Shown here in pieces: positions 13,201-19,290 of a DNA stretch of 22,225 nucleotides. The number at the start of each line of letters is the position of its first letter. The first letter of the stretch is position 1. Below the pieces are notes generated by a model, which was not told the origin of the DNA, ran no database searches, and worked only from the letters and a program-made list of their open reading frames with translations. The DNA is from Brachionus koreanus (Eukaryota; Rotifera; Eurotatoria; Ploima; Brachionidae): contig PJRA01000475.1 of assembly GCA_016987375.1 (NCBI GenBank), positions 309,005-331,229 on the forward strand, read 5' to 3'. The position numbers were made by a program, and so were the translations under genes.

Positions 13201-16200
13201 CTCACTTTTAAATAATTTTTAAAGTTTAATTGTAAAAAAAATTGAAAAATTTTTACTTTTATTTAATGTGACATTTCTACTAATGGTTGAATTGTTGTTT
13301 ACTGCAACAAGACTTTTTAGACCAAATGTTGAAAATTTTTTTTCAAAATAAATAAAATTTTTGAATAAATTTTTCTCAATTATTGGATTGACACAAAATC
13401 TCATGATATTGATCTTGTCAAAGATTTTAAATTCAGATTTTGCAGCTGTATTTTGAACAAGTCTGAAATCTGTGAGAACATTTCTAGAATTATCTAAACC
13501 AACTTTTCCATTGTACTGATCCAGAAATAATACTGTGCCCTTTGGAACACTGAACCAAAAATCCAAAAATATTTTATTAATCCCTAAAACTAGATTTAAA
13601 TGCCATGCATTTAGCTCTTTAAAAGTGATAGACTCGCTGTTCTGACTCAAATAAGACAAACAAGACTCGTCTTGACCACATTGATTCACTTTGACTAGTT
13701 TAATCCAAACATATCCTGGTTTAGTGGCGTAAATTTGAAAACCTTTTACTTTCAAATCAAATCTAAATTCACTTGATGTTAGCAAAAATTTATTTTCATT
13801 AAAAATTTTGTCCAAAGGTTCAATTGGAAATTCAAAGCCTAAATAGTCCACTATTTGTGTGTCTGATAAATGAATTTGGTCATCAATTGAAGTTTTATCA
13901 ATTTCAAAATTTGAAATTAAAATAGCAGAACAATTAATTTGTTTGTTAACAAAAGAAAAGCAGTTAAAGTCAAAATGCTGTTCAATTTCAATTTCTAAGA
14001 TTTTTTTTATAGCTGAATCATCATTGTTAAACACAATTTCTAAGTTGTAAATACCAGGTGTTTGATAAATTTTTTCAAATTTATAAAAACTCTCTATAAA
14101 ATTTTCAACTATTGGTTTTATAGAAAATTTTGAATCAATAGGTTGTAAATATTTCTTGAAAGCATTTAAATTGGTCTTGAGGTCTGACACAAAATTGGTC
14201 GTTTCGACCATTACTTGGCCACCTGCTTTTTGGTTTAAAACCAGGAGCATTCCTTTTTGAACATTGGATGAATTGATCGGGTAGTCAATTTCATTCAGAG
14301 TCAAATTAAACGCCCACGAATTAATTGTTTTAAAACTAGGTAGTTGATCTATTTGACTTAAGAAGTCTGAGCATGAAATTGATTGACCACAACCAGTAAT
14401 TTCAATTAACTTTAAAAAATTAGAGAAATTTTAACATTTTTATTAAATATCAATTTAAAAATATCAGATTTAAAAATAAGTGGAAAACCTAGCAAGACAG
14501 ATTGTTGAATCTATAAGTTACTACGATATGATAAACAAAAGTTAATTTTTGAATAATTGTACAACTTTTTTACAAGTTTAAAACAAAATTTACAAAAAGA
14601 ACTGGATATAAATTCTATATTTATGACATTTCTTAAATATAATTTTTAAAATAAAGGTATTGTGAAATTAAAAAACAAATCGAACAAAAATTTTTCCTTT
14701 TTTGATAGAATTAAAAATTACTAGAATTAAATAAATTTAAAAAAATACTCCAACTAAAAAACTAAAAAAAAAAACAAAGCTGAAGTATTTTTTTAGATAA
14801 AAAAAGTGCAACTTGTAGCACTACTTTTTAAAAAGTATTTAATTTTAGTAAATTTTAATCTATCAAAAAAGAAAGAATTTATGCGAAATAAAGGTGATTT
14901 CATTAAAACATGTCTTGGAATGAATGCTATGGAAAAGAACTTTTTAGGCTACTAAATGAAGACATTTTAAAAAGAATTACTACGAAATTTGTTTTTGTGT
15001 GTACAAATTTTTTCAATTCTTGTATTTTTCTTTACTTTAAACTGAATCTAGTTTAACAAAAGTTGTAAGTACAAAAAGTATATTTTACTTAAAATAAACT
15101 CATTCATTTTTAAAATGTGAGCATTTGTTTAACAAAAAGCTGATCATTGTAAAAAAATTAAAATTTTGAAATTAATTGGGATATAAATAAAAATTAAATA
15201 TAAAAACTTTTTAATTTGTTTAAGCCATTGTTTTAAGGTTTTAATTTTTGATGCTATGAATTTCTGTCAAATGACAAAAATGTATCAGATTCTCTTGTTA
15301 GTCGAAGGTTATTAAAAAGAAGGTAAAATTCTGTCTCGATGTGAAATCATGTGACAAGAGTAAATGGAGATAATGTTCAATGACGAAATGAAGAACGTCG
15401 TCAGAAAAGTGTAATAAAGATTGTATTATTATGATTACAATGCTAGAAAGAGGTTTAATTGGAATTTGGTGCTGTGAAAGTTCGTTCGCTCTACAAAAAT
15501 CGGTAGTCGCAAATCTTCTTGAAACAGTAGACTGCATACGTGATGGCATTAATAATGGATTTCCAGTCTTAGTAGTGTTCCTTGACTTTGTCAAAGCTTT
15601 GAACATAGCCTGTCACTCCTCCCTTAGATCAAAGAAGATTGCATTTGGCTTTTGCATATGTGATTTTCTGGGAAATAGGCAGCAGAGAGTTGTAATAAGT
15701 CAGCATAAGGCTGACTGGATCAATGTAACTAGTGGTGTTACACAAGATAGTGTTCGGTCCAATGTTGTTTATAATCTACATCAACGATCTGCCTGCAGTA
15801 GCAAAGCTTTTTGCCGATGATAGCAAACTTATCACTACCATTCACGGTAACAGTGACCTATTTGTATAACCACACAGCCTTGATACACTCACAGAATGGT
15901 CTTGGTGCATACTATTCAATTTTGATAAATGCAAATGAATGGAGATCTAGTAGAATCTAGTAGAAGCCATTCGATTAGTACCGAGCTGTTTGTGGGTTAA
16001 TCTAGTTATAGAAGCCGTCTGTGCTTCGTAGAAGAAGAGAAGTATCTTGGAGTTACGCTTTATTAACCTGAAATTCTCGACTCATATAAAAATCCAGACT
16101 AACAGAGCAACCGCGGTAATCGGTCAGTTAAGTAGAACATTCAAATACAGGACGGCTGAGACTTTCAAGACTTTATATTGCGCATATGTAAGACCACATC

Positions 16201-17923
16201 TGGAATATGCATCAGTTGTCTCGGCAACTTCTAGCAAGAAAGATATAAGTCTTGTGTCTACAAACGCTCCAAGAGCGTCGTATAAGAGGTGACATGATTC
16301 AATTCTTCAAAATTAGCAAAGGAATCAATCAGGTAAGTTGGACAATACCTCCTATGTTGGACAAACTCATTGTCCCAAACTGGACCTGCTCAGGGAATCA
16401 GAGGGCAATTGAGAAGAATTTCTGGCCAACCTTCAACTCACTGCTTGCAAAGGACTAACTTCTTTACAAAAAGAATTGTGAACGAATGGAATGGTCTACC
16501 TCGGAAAGTCATAGAAGTCTCAACAGTCAATCAATTCATAAACAGATACGATACATAAAAGTCTAACAAAAAGAAATTTACTTAATCGAACACACGTTCA
16601 TAGCAGTTTATTTTTTTAAAATTGAAATTTTTAATAATTCTGTAAACTGTCTTATTTTATATTTCTTATTGCTTATTTTTGTCCTCATTATGTATCAATT
16701 AAACAACAACATAGACAGCATAGTCGTCTTCCTAGTATGACATCCTCGAAGGCCTGCTTGCTGTAGCTTATTATTACTATTATTATTAAAAGAAAAATAT
16801 TGAAGTCTCGACCTACATTGAAAATTTTAAGAGTTGACTCGATAAAGAGATTTCAATACATAAACCAAGGTAATTGAATGAGCAGAAGGAAATTGTCTCA
16901 AAGTGTTCTAAATATTGTATCAAAATCCATTTTTGAGAACTTAGTAGACTCAATGCCAAAAAGAATTGTTAGTGGTTCTATTGGAGAAAAAGTTTATCTC
17001 TTTGTTGGAGCCTCGAAATTTTTTTTTGTATTCAAAGCAGTGACCTCTTCCTAGTTTTTTTGTGACATTAAATTTTTTTTTTTTCATCCAAATCTATTCC
17101 ATACATGAACTTGTACAATTAAATAAGATCACCTCTTTTTCTTCTTTTCACCAGACACCAGAATTTTTAAAGCTTTCTATCAATAGTATAAAAAAGAACT
17201 CAAAATAACAAGAGGAATCATGGTTAAAACAATAAAAACTATTGAATTTATAACGGAAGAATTAATACAGCTTTTTAAAAAATATATTAATGCTTCTTTA
17301 GTTTTGTTTTTTTAATTTTTTTATTTTAAAAACAAAATGTTCACATGTATGGTTATCAAATGTTAGCCGACATGACAACTTATTTGCACATAAAAAAATC
17401 GAAAATCTTTTTCTAGCTATTTACATCCCAAAAGATTTATTTATAAGAATGAAGTACACTTAACTGCCATTACAAATATAGATATTTTACAAGTTAATTA
17501 AATTTAAAAATAAAAAAAAAATTGTCTTTTTACTTTTAATTCAATGGGTCCAGGCTTTACTGCTGTAATTTTAAATCCCGTTAATTCAATTTGGTTTAAA
17601 AATTCTGAATTCAAAAGCAAATAGCTTAACGATTTTTCTATTGAAATGTTTTTTTTTGGATTGGGTGTATTAATGTCTTAAGAAAGTTTGAGAAAAAGTC
17701 AATAAGCTGTTTTAAAAGAAATAAAAAAATTACTAGTTTTGAATATTTTGGATGACTTGTCACCAAAAAAGACAGTTCCCTGTGAGGCATTTGACAATAC
17801 TCTCAGAGAACATTGAATTGTTAAATTAAACGGCCTTGTGCTATTAAAACAGAGCAAATCTGAGCTCAAAGCTGCACAAGTATTTAAAAAAATTGAAAAA
17901 ATTATAATTATTGTTTTCAACAT
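779..17923 (-). CDS. Giant multi-exon secreted PKD-like repeat protein (3' incomplete, 21 exons)
   Basis: Exons join at GT-AG borders into one frame: 17734-17923, 17534-17676, 13257-14409, 13058-13204, 12834-12997, 11211-11649, 11011-11160, 10365-10949, 7845-7982, 7626-7789, 7126-7576, 6306-7070, 5936-6252, 4237-4687, 3868-4187, 3337-3811, 2370-2510, 1677-2309, 1493-1624, 1280-1449, 779-1226. The total of 7,576 nt gives 2,525 codons plus 1 nt, ending in phase 1, so the gene continues left of the window. Residues 1 to about 21 are a signal peptide. Ten modules follow, ending near residues 255, 495, 745, 990, 1241, 1496, 1752, 2017, 2275 and 2525. Each has an A part (C-x8-12-C, FGDG-like motif), a B part (STEF...GFEFYA...AG) and a C part (CG-x4-C, KG, SDY, RFY, PG-x-YN). 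N-glycosylation sequons are frequent and no membrane segment is visible. The family call (PKD-repeat ectodomain, polycystin-1-like) rests on the VDFGDGT motif in module 6 and PG-x-YN ends; it is inference. The gene model itself is firm because every exon length fits the phases. Confidence 0.88.
1280..1449 (-). CDS. Exon 20: part B of module 10
   Basis: 170 nt, phase 1 in, phase 0 out. It contains FILPSSEFYFNAYCLGFEF and AVKAGKINFN. Acceptor TTTTAAG|AT, donor GTATTA. A Cys occurs in the B part, which is unusual for the family of repeats here. Confidence 0.87.
1493..1624 (-). CDS. Exon 19: part A of module 10
   Basis: 132 nt, phase 1 at both ends. It reads IEIKCINSEIILDQVIICSV with the paired cysteines, then SMENSDKFIFKNNQISFEG. 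The FGDG motif has decayed to FKNN. It is followed by the shortest intron in the window, 43 bp (1450-1492). Confidence 0.82.
1677..2309 (-). CDS. Exon 18: parts B and C of module 9 fused
   Basis: 633 nt, phase 1 at both ends. Part B: LMSTEVKFAANVLGFEFYAY. Part C: HCGSVFSCSDYFDNF, IQEGYNQFSL, VPKGSVAFI, KRILFNILF and YYSYSF. No B/C intron. Donor A|GTAATG. Confidence 0.9.
2370..2510 (-). CDS. Exon 17: part A of module 9, lacking both cysteines
   Basis: 141 nt, phase 1 at both ends. The frame reads DSIIKLSNIGYIFDRSFNFT and then LEINFGDDQTTQLEL, so the FGDG-like motif is kept. The two positions that are Cys in the other nine A parts are Leu and Phe. Donor A|GTGAGC, then a 60-bp intron. Confidence 0.8.
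2824..3057 (+). pseudogene. Gag-like fragment in intron 16
   Basis: The plus-strand frame from about 2890 reads RMINYKFNDIPKLYENHRN, then IVDEWICLVKTEARNQ, resembling the start of the capsid region of retrotransposon Gag proteins (a 'x-x-I-P-x-Y-x-G-x-R-x-x-V-D-E-W' type motif). Upstream, about 2661-2818, is a stretch with a TATATAAA (2763-2770) and an AATAAA (2805-2810) that could be an LTR remnant, but no second LTR is found. The call rests on motif similarity recalled from other elements and is tentative; no ATG start is assigned. Confidence 0.35.
3337..3811 (-). CDS. Exon 16: part C of module 8
   Basis: 475 nt, phase 0 in, phase 1 out, the longest single C exon. CDEYGSC, IKGYNLYQL, VTKGKMIYA, NWRFLLNALVDKTFYMTKY. 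An extra CLYNVTY lies in the middle. Donor CAAG|GTAATA; the 826-bp intron after it holds a gag-like remnant. Confidence 0.88.
3868..4187 (-). CDS. Exon 15: parts A and B of module 8 fused
   Basis: 320 nt, phase 1 in, phase 0 out. Part A has INCPNLNTKLNGVLNCSI and part B has LLLSTEFKFDSYLIGIELY and NPGTISLY. As in exon 13 the A/B intron is missing. Donor GTATTT. Confidence 0.88.
4237..4687 (-). CDS. Exon 14: part C of module 7
   Basis: 451 nt, phase 0 in, phase 1 out. Contains CGLTKPCSE, LNKGYNRIV, IKKGSMLRI, AIDQNHPFDLSDYRLST, NYRFYANVQLDSKYW and LNTFNFTLTFFD. It is the most typical C part. Donor T|GTAAGA. Confidence 0.9.
4903..5118. mobile_element. Small piggyBac-type MITE flanked by TTAA/TTAG
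   Basis: The left end is CACTAGAAAGCCCG directly after TTAA (4899-4902). The right end, read on the minus strand, is CACTAGAACGCCCG, followed on the plus strand by TTAG (5119-5122). The 14-bp terminal inverted repeats differ at one base. TTAA target duplications are the hallmark of piggyBac elements; here one flank has a single change. The 216-bp interior has no ORF, so it is a non-autonomous copy. Confidence 0.6.
5240..5520 (-). pseudogene. Degenerate Gag C-terminus with CCHC zinc knuckle
   Basis: On the minus strand 5323-5282 encodes CLKCKKKGHYVNKC, a perfect C-x2-C-x4-H-x4-C retroviral-type zinc knuckle. Upstream (5520 to 5330) a frame with one stop and one frameshift reads VQVQQTKMN, ICSALKN and ASDAIRNLDKKK-like sequence compatible with the end of a Gag protein. 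It sits in intron 13, parallel to the giant gene. No protease or reverse transcriptase follows. Confidence 0.4.
5936..6252 (-). CDS. Exon 13: parts A and B of module 7 fused
   Basis: 317 nt, phase 1 in, phase 0 out, acceptor TTTCTAG|AG. Part A has the cysteine pair AYCINSGDTLDKTVYC and part B has FVLPSTEFKFDSYIVGFEF and NAGNVTIY. The A/B intron is absent. The donor GTAAAT opens a 1,248-bp intron with transposon remnants. Confidence 0.88.
6306..7070 (-). CDS. Exon 12: complete module 6 in a single exon
   Basis: 765 nt, phase 1 at both ends, holding A, B and C parts without an internal intron. Part A shows the clearest PKD signature of the gene, LTVDFGDGTIKNFTI. Part B has LLKNTEFHFE and SGFELYSLTS, with an extra CTSC. 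Part C has CIFEQAC, VRKGSMILI, AYDLTGLAKISDYS and YGKYNVTV. Its 255 codons define the size of one module. Confidence 0.92.
7126..7576 (-). CDS. Exon 11: part C of module 5
   Basis: 451 nt, phase 0 in, phase 1 out; identical in length to exon 14. It carries the widest cysteine spacing seen (C-x7-C), LGSFKVKKGLNQIF, AIDD, QISDYYLNED, NFRFCFRALTDQKFYSSVF and a less conserved end without PG-x-YN. The usual KG before the hydrophobic strand is replaced by KF. Confidence 0.88.
7626..7789 (-). CDS. Exon 10: part B of module 5
   Basis: 164 nt, phase 1 in, phase 0 out. It begins EKIYSFFGVDEINL and contains FILPSTEFQFSSNLIGFEF, the most canonical version of the B-part motif, then STKDETFNIL before donor GTAAAC. 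Confidence 0.87.
7845..7982 (-). CDS. Exon 9: part A of module 5
   Basis: 138 nt, phase 1 at both ends, acceptor TTTAAG|GA. Cysteine pair IICEDELFSLNKSLNCSI. The FGDG motif is not recognisable, and a third cysteine lies near the end (QTCNYS). Donor CAG|GTAATT. Confidence 0.82.
8180..8204. repeat. Near-perfect 25-bp palindrome
   Basis: TTAGATTATGA and its complement TCATAATCTAA are separated by 3 bases, allowing a hairpin of at least 11 bp. It lies in intron 8; its function is unknown. Confidence 0.5.
8233..8501. repeat. Possible MITE with GGGTC ends and internal TTGACTTG repeats
   Basis: The block begins GGGTCAAAATC and ends TTTTTGGACCC, so the termini are inverted over about 9 bases. The inner flanks are rich in alternating GACTTG/CAAGTC units (8248-8268 and 8446-8482) that can pair with each other. 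No matching target duplication was found, so the element call is weak. Confidence 0.35.
8502..8936. other. Non-coding AT-rich stretch of intron 8
   Basis: No gene seen. A short degenerate tandem repeat of GATTGTAAAG (three units) lies at 8562-8600. The remainder shows no recognisable element. Confidence 0.5.
8937..9863 (-). mobile_element. Broken Tc1/mariner-family element, copy 1
   Basis: The left end (8937-8968) matches the start of a second copy at 22092-22123 in 29 of 32 bases, including ATGCATAAGTAAATGGACAA. The transposase is on the minus strand, and the region just upstream of its ATG (9798-9863) matches 22159-22225 in inverted orientation almost base for base. The terminal repeat expected beyond 9863 is missing; sequence identity to copy 2 stops abruptly there. 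The element lies inside intron 8 of the giant gene. Confidence 0.8.
9065..9797 (-). pseudogene. Tc1/mariner transposase, inactivated by frameshifts
   Basis: The likely ATG is at 9797-9795 (MGLSVSERKTF). A one-base frameshift near 9765 moves the frame to KTTWTAAKKTKLKRLTNNR, then a helix-turn-helix region (GVSQRRLARKFNVHQTTVGR). The catalytic domain follows: first Asp in LILDDEKYF, second in VFWPDLASAHY. The PPNVPQAR motif should precede the third acidic residue about 36-37 residues after the second Asp, but here the frame slips and a GATGGAGTTTTT unit is duplicated (9079-9112), giving two candidate Glu residues in different frames. The usual C-terminal third is absent. The protein would be nonfunctional. 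Confidence 0.8.
9882..10057. repeat. Weak inverted-repeat element next to the mariner copy
   Basis: Left end CAGAGTGTTTTTAA and, on the other strand, right end TAGGGTGTTTTTTAA are similar inverted termini around an ORF-less AT-rich core. A TGATAATAAAAT direct repeat occurs at 9861-9872 and again near 10007. It could be a small hAT-like MITE that removed or displaced the mariner end, but no clean target duplication is seen. Confidence 0.3.
10167..10294. mobile_element. Long-TIR MITE (fold-back) in intron 8
   Basis: Arms of about 48 bp (10167-10214 and about 10247-10294) are inverted copies with only a few differences and share TACAAAAATTACAGTACAA exactly. Ends are GGCAATG. The loop is about 30 bp. 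The flanks (TTTTGTGT and TTTTGTTT) resemble a target duplication if a two-base offset is allowed. There is no coding capacity; the ORF crossing it is incidental. Confidence 0.65.
10365..10949 (-). CDS. Exon 8: parts B and C of module 4 fused
   Basis: 585 nt, phase 1 at both ends. The B part (SVNTEIKFD, GFEFYSKSSGIITIV) runs straight into the C part (ECGNVLC, WTFNALSGFNRFVL, ITRGVLFGI, NFYVSET, LGKQEFTI) with no intron at the B/C junction. The first cysteine pair is spaced C-x4-C, one shorter than usual. Donor A|GTAAGT. Confidence 0.9.
11011..11160 (-). CDS. Exon 7: part A of module 4
   Basis: 150 nt, phase 1 at both ends. It has the cysteine pair VICYNNNTSIDMTSNCSV and a DYGNG version of the FGDG motif. 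Donor CAG|GTTGAT; the frame meets a stop immediately beyond it. Confidence 0.85.
11211..11649 (-). CDS. Exon 6: part C of module 3
   Basis: 439 nt, phase 0 in, phase 1 out. It contains ECGIEVSC, LQSGTVLLL, NEFYYSKKFQNTGMHESQL and several NxS/T sites. The KG motif is changed to SG and PG to TG. The donor is G|GTAATTT, followed by a 50-bp intron made almost entirely of A/T runs. Confidence 0.88.
11851..12021 (-). pseudogene. Tc1/mariner transposase fragment with fold-back inverted copy
   Basis: The minus strand reads YSQCRILPFAIREGQRIFG and then KNKWVFQQDGPKPHT; the latter is the region around the second catalytic Asp of Tc1/mariner transposases (FQQDGxxPHT). The segment coding for the first part (11968-12008) reappears as an inverted copy at 11851-11890 right after the PHT codons, with about 2 mismatches in 40 bp. 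It is thus a hairpin made from coding sequence, not an ordinary terminal repeat. This family differs from the element at 8937-9863 (FQQDG versus FWPDLAS). Confidence 0.65.
12052..12241. mobile_element. MITE with ~60-bp TIRs and perfect 8-bp target duplication
   Basis: The left arm 12052-12111 and right arm 12183-12241 are almost perfect inverted copies (GGCAAAATGAAAATAATTTT start; one length difference in a T run). TTTTAAAT occurs immediately before (12044-12051) and after (12242-12249). An 8-bp duplication fits the hAT superfamily; arms this long also occur in Mutator-like elements, which usually give 9 bp. The 190-bp element has no ORF. It lies in intron 5. Confidence 0.8.
12250..12833. other. 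Unassigned part of intron 5
   Basis: No open frame of note. A higher-GC patch at 12689-12746 (ACCGAGGACAATACGGGGTC region) stands out from the surrounding A/T-rich DNA and may be the edge of another decayed element; I could not identify it. Confidence 0.45.
12834..12997 (-). CDS. Exon 5: part B of module 3
   Basis: 164 nt, enters in phase 1 and leaves in phase 0. It reads YKVSHSFG...LLLNSEFRFD...FELFATKAGKINLF, a clear B part, and ends at a canonical GTAAGT donor. It has exactly the same length as exon 10, the same part in module 5. Confidence 0.87.
13058..13204 (-). CDS. Exon 4: part A of module 3
   Basis: 147 nt, phase 1 at both ends. Contains the cysteine pair VCSNKTNDLTVKC and the degenerate β-strand SFDNQMPEKITI where other modules have FGDG. 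The frame is closed by stops just past the donor T|GTAATA, which supports the splice choice. Confidence 0.85.
13257..14409 (-). CDS. Exon 3: part C of module 1 plus all of module 2 without introns
   Basis: 1,153 nt (384 codons plus 1 nt), the longest exon. It opens in phase 0 after CTTTAAAG-type acceptor sequence (AAAG|TTA). The first 144 codons or so are part C of module 1: CGQSISC, QKGMLLVL, SDL and TPGIYNLEI. Module 2 then follows in one piece: FNCFSF...NCSA (A), LLTSSEFRFD and GFQIYATKPG (B), and CGQDESC, VPKGTVLFL, LTDFRL (C). Three introns expected from other modules (module 1/2 border, A/B and B/C) are absent. Donor A|GTAAAAAT. Confidence 0.9.
14410..15379. other. Unassigned left part of intron 2
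   Basis: AT-rich with many homopolymer runs. A small imperfect hairpin lies at 14806-14833 (AGTGC...GCACT). No exon with A, B or C motifs was found; none is needed, because exon 2 ends and exon 3 starts in phase 0 and the B-to-C order is intact. Confidence 0.55.
15380..16558 (+). pseudogene. LINE reverse transcriptase (ORF2) remnant
   Basis: This is the coding part of the LINE. Order of motifs matches the fingers-palm-thumb of a CR1/Jockey-type RT followed by the C-terminal region. The substitution of FADD for YADD is common in such clades. At least three frame changes (around 15750, 15850-16040 and 16250-16370) and in-frame stops separate the blocks. The endonuclease domain normally upstream is missing. 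Relationship to a particular clade was judged by motif wording only. Confidence 0.8.
15380..16793 (+). mobile_element. Decayed non-LTR retrotransposon (CR1/Jockey-like LINE), 5'-truncated
   Basis: The plus strand encodes reverse-transcriptase motifs in scattered frames: NLLETVDCIRDGI, VVFLDFVKAL (motif A Asp), FLGNRQQRVV, DWINVTSGV, then after a frameshift GPMLFIIYINDLP and FADD (15810-15821, catalytic box). Next come LDTLTEW and FNFDKCK, and after further breaks RATAVIGQLSRTFKYRT, YVRPHLEYASVV and RIVNEWNGLPRKV, ending near 16558. The 3' tail has an ATT-type microsatellite (16768-16792), usual for this group. The element is antisense to the giant gene, inside intron 2. It carries many stops and indels, so it is dead. 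Confidence 0.85.
16878..16983 (+). pseudogene. Possible Tc1-like transposase C-terminal fragment
   Basis: The frame reads SVLNIVSKSIFENLVDSMPK and RI, resembling the end of Tc1-like transposases (x-L-V-x-S-M-P-x-R). It begins about 85 bp after the LINE tail. Only about 35 residues are recognisable and no terminal repeats were located, so this is tentative. Confidence 0.35.
16984..17533. other. Remainder of intron 2 near exon 2
   Basis: No gene, RNA or repeat is recognised; the stretch is AT-rich with poly-T runs (17026-17033, 17072-17083) and short scattered frames only. Confidence 0.5.
17534..17676 (-). CDS. Exon 2: part B of module 1
   Basis: 143 nt; with the 1 nt carried over it makes exactly 48 codons, so it ends in phase 0. 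It contains LLLNSEF and GFKITAVKPGPIELK, the B-part signature (NSEF, GF, AxxPG). The donor is GTAAAA. The following intron is 3,124 bp and holds a LINE remnant. Confidence 0.85.
17734..17923 (-). CDS. Exon 1: start codon, signal peptide and part A of module 1
   Basis: The ATG at 17923 is followed by K, a run of hydrophobic I/F/L residues and a small-residue CAALSS stretch, a classical signal peptide cleaved near residue 20. Next comes the A part, with cysteines in LLCFNSTRPFNLTIQCSL and a degenerate FGDK in place of FGDG. The exon is 63 codons plus 1 nt and ends at donor A|GTAATT; the 57-bp intron leads to acceptor CTTAAG|AC. It is the first A exon, and its frame opens nowhere further upstream with a similar motif. 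Confidence 0.85.
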
Positions 17924-17990
17924 TTAATGTGAATCTGATTTAAGATTTAAATAATCATTGGGGTTTTATATCAAAGAATAGCCAATAAAT
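17924..17990 (-). promoter_or_regulatory. Candidate core promoter of the giant gene
   Basis: Read on the minus strand, an ATTGG (CCAAT-box core, 17982-17986) is followed by a TATAAAA (17964-17970) about 41 bases before the ATG at 17923. Both motifs are common by chance in such AT-rich DNA, so this is only a positional suggestion. Confidence 0.3.
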
Positions 17991-18614
17991 TATTAAAATT
18001 ATTAAAAAAGTGTTATTCAAACGCTTTTAATGTTTTAGTAAATAATTTTTTTATTTGTTTCTTTAATATTTAATCGTCTTTTTTTCTGAAAAAGAAAAAA
18101 AAATTCAAAATTTATTGATTAGATCCAATTTTTAAATTTTTAGTGTTTGATTATTAAATTAAATTATTAATTAATTTTAAGCTTCTAGAACTTTTTCTTC
18201 AATATATATAAAATAAAATTTTATTAATTATTTAATAATTGAATGCTTATTAAAGTATTGTTAAAGTATTGTGAGTTAATAGAAATTGATTTTTAAAATG
18301 CTGCAAAGAACTGACTAAAACAATATTTGAGGACAAATTTAGTTGTTTTTTTTTAACCAAAAATTGCTCCAAGGACTGAAATGTAAAATAGGAAAATAAC
18401 ATTTAGATTTTTGGTTTATTTATTTAAAGAAATTATTGCTAAAAATTATCTAATAAATAATAAACATCTAGATTTTTATAGAACTATTAGTAAAAATATG
18501 TTTTTTAAAATCTTTTTTCTTGACTCTTTGAATTTATGCACCAAATATTTGCACATATTGCAATTTTTTTGATTTTATTTTAATTTTTTAGATAGCTTCT
18601 CGTTAAAAATATAA
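17991..18614. other. Intergenic AT-rich DNA upstream of the giant gene
   Basis: No ORF with coding character was seen on either strand. It separates the start of the giant gene from the retroelement debris to the right. Distal regulatory sites may lie here but none is recognisable. Confidence 0.5.
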
Positions 18615-19188
18615 ATTGAACACCAAGATCAGGTTAAACCAGTTGACCCTCGCGTAAGAGCTGAGTTGGAGAGCAAAAATGTCAAGACGCTTGACGACGC
18701 TAAAACTCAAGCCAGGATATTCAGCCGGAGTAATAGGCTCTATATAAGCCAGTACCCGTACTCTAGAAACAATTATAAGAAGCGCTTAAAAACTTATTTT
18801 ATAACTTAAAAGAGAAACAAGTCGATAGAGGAAAATTTGCGAAAAATATAGCAGGCGAAAGAGGTTCAAACCTTGTCTGTTATAGTTATAAAAAGCCGGT
18901 CACATTTAAACAGATTGCAAAGAAAAATTGCCATACTGTATAAACTATGAAAATTCAAGTTATGGAAAAGTTCAGAATAAAGGAAGGTGGAGCTATCCGA
19001 AGAGATCCTACTTAGCAGAAATTAAGGATGAAATAGAAAAAAATAATAGGGAGTTGAAATACGTATATTTTTTTACCACGGGTAACAAACAAAGAATAAA
19101 CGGTCTCATTGAAGGTAGACCAATAATATTCGCTATTGACAGCGGATGTACGAACTTGATTATCTCTACAAAAACAGCTAAATATTAA
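18615..19188 (+). pseudogene. LTR-retroelement gag / zinc knuckle / retropepsin remnant
   Basis: Three blocks follow in the order of a gag-pol element. 18615-18809: open frame with VDPRVRAELESKNVKTLDDA and TQARIFSRSN, like the C-terminal part of Gag. 18878-18918: CCHC knuckle (CYSY-KKP-GH-x4-C) whose second Cys is Tyr, with one base lost at the Gly codon and a stop after His-Ile. 18928-19188: linker and IIFAIDSGCTNLIIST, the retropepsin active site, ending in a stop soon after. No RT or integrase follows and no LTRs are seen. The copy is clearly dead. Confidence 0.65.
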
Positions 19189-19290
19189 TACTTAAAATAA
19201 TTGAAAAGTACCTAAATTAATTTGTTAATACCTGATATAAAAACTAGTTGATAAGGAAGATAACTAAATTTTTTTTAAAAACTTGAGTGC

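Noticed and set aside
15298..15606. 102-codon minus-strand ORF
   Set aside because: It is antisense to the start of the LINE reverse-transcriptase sequence, which has clear RT motifs on the plus strand.
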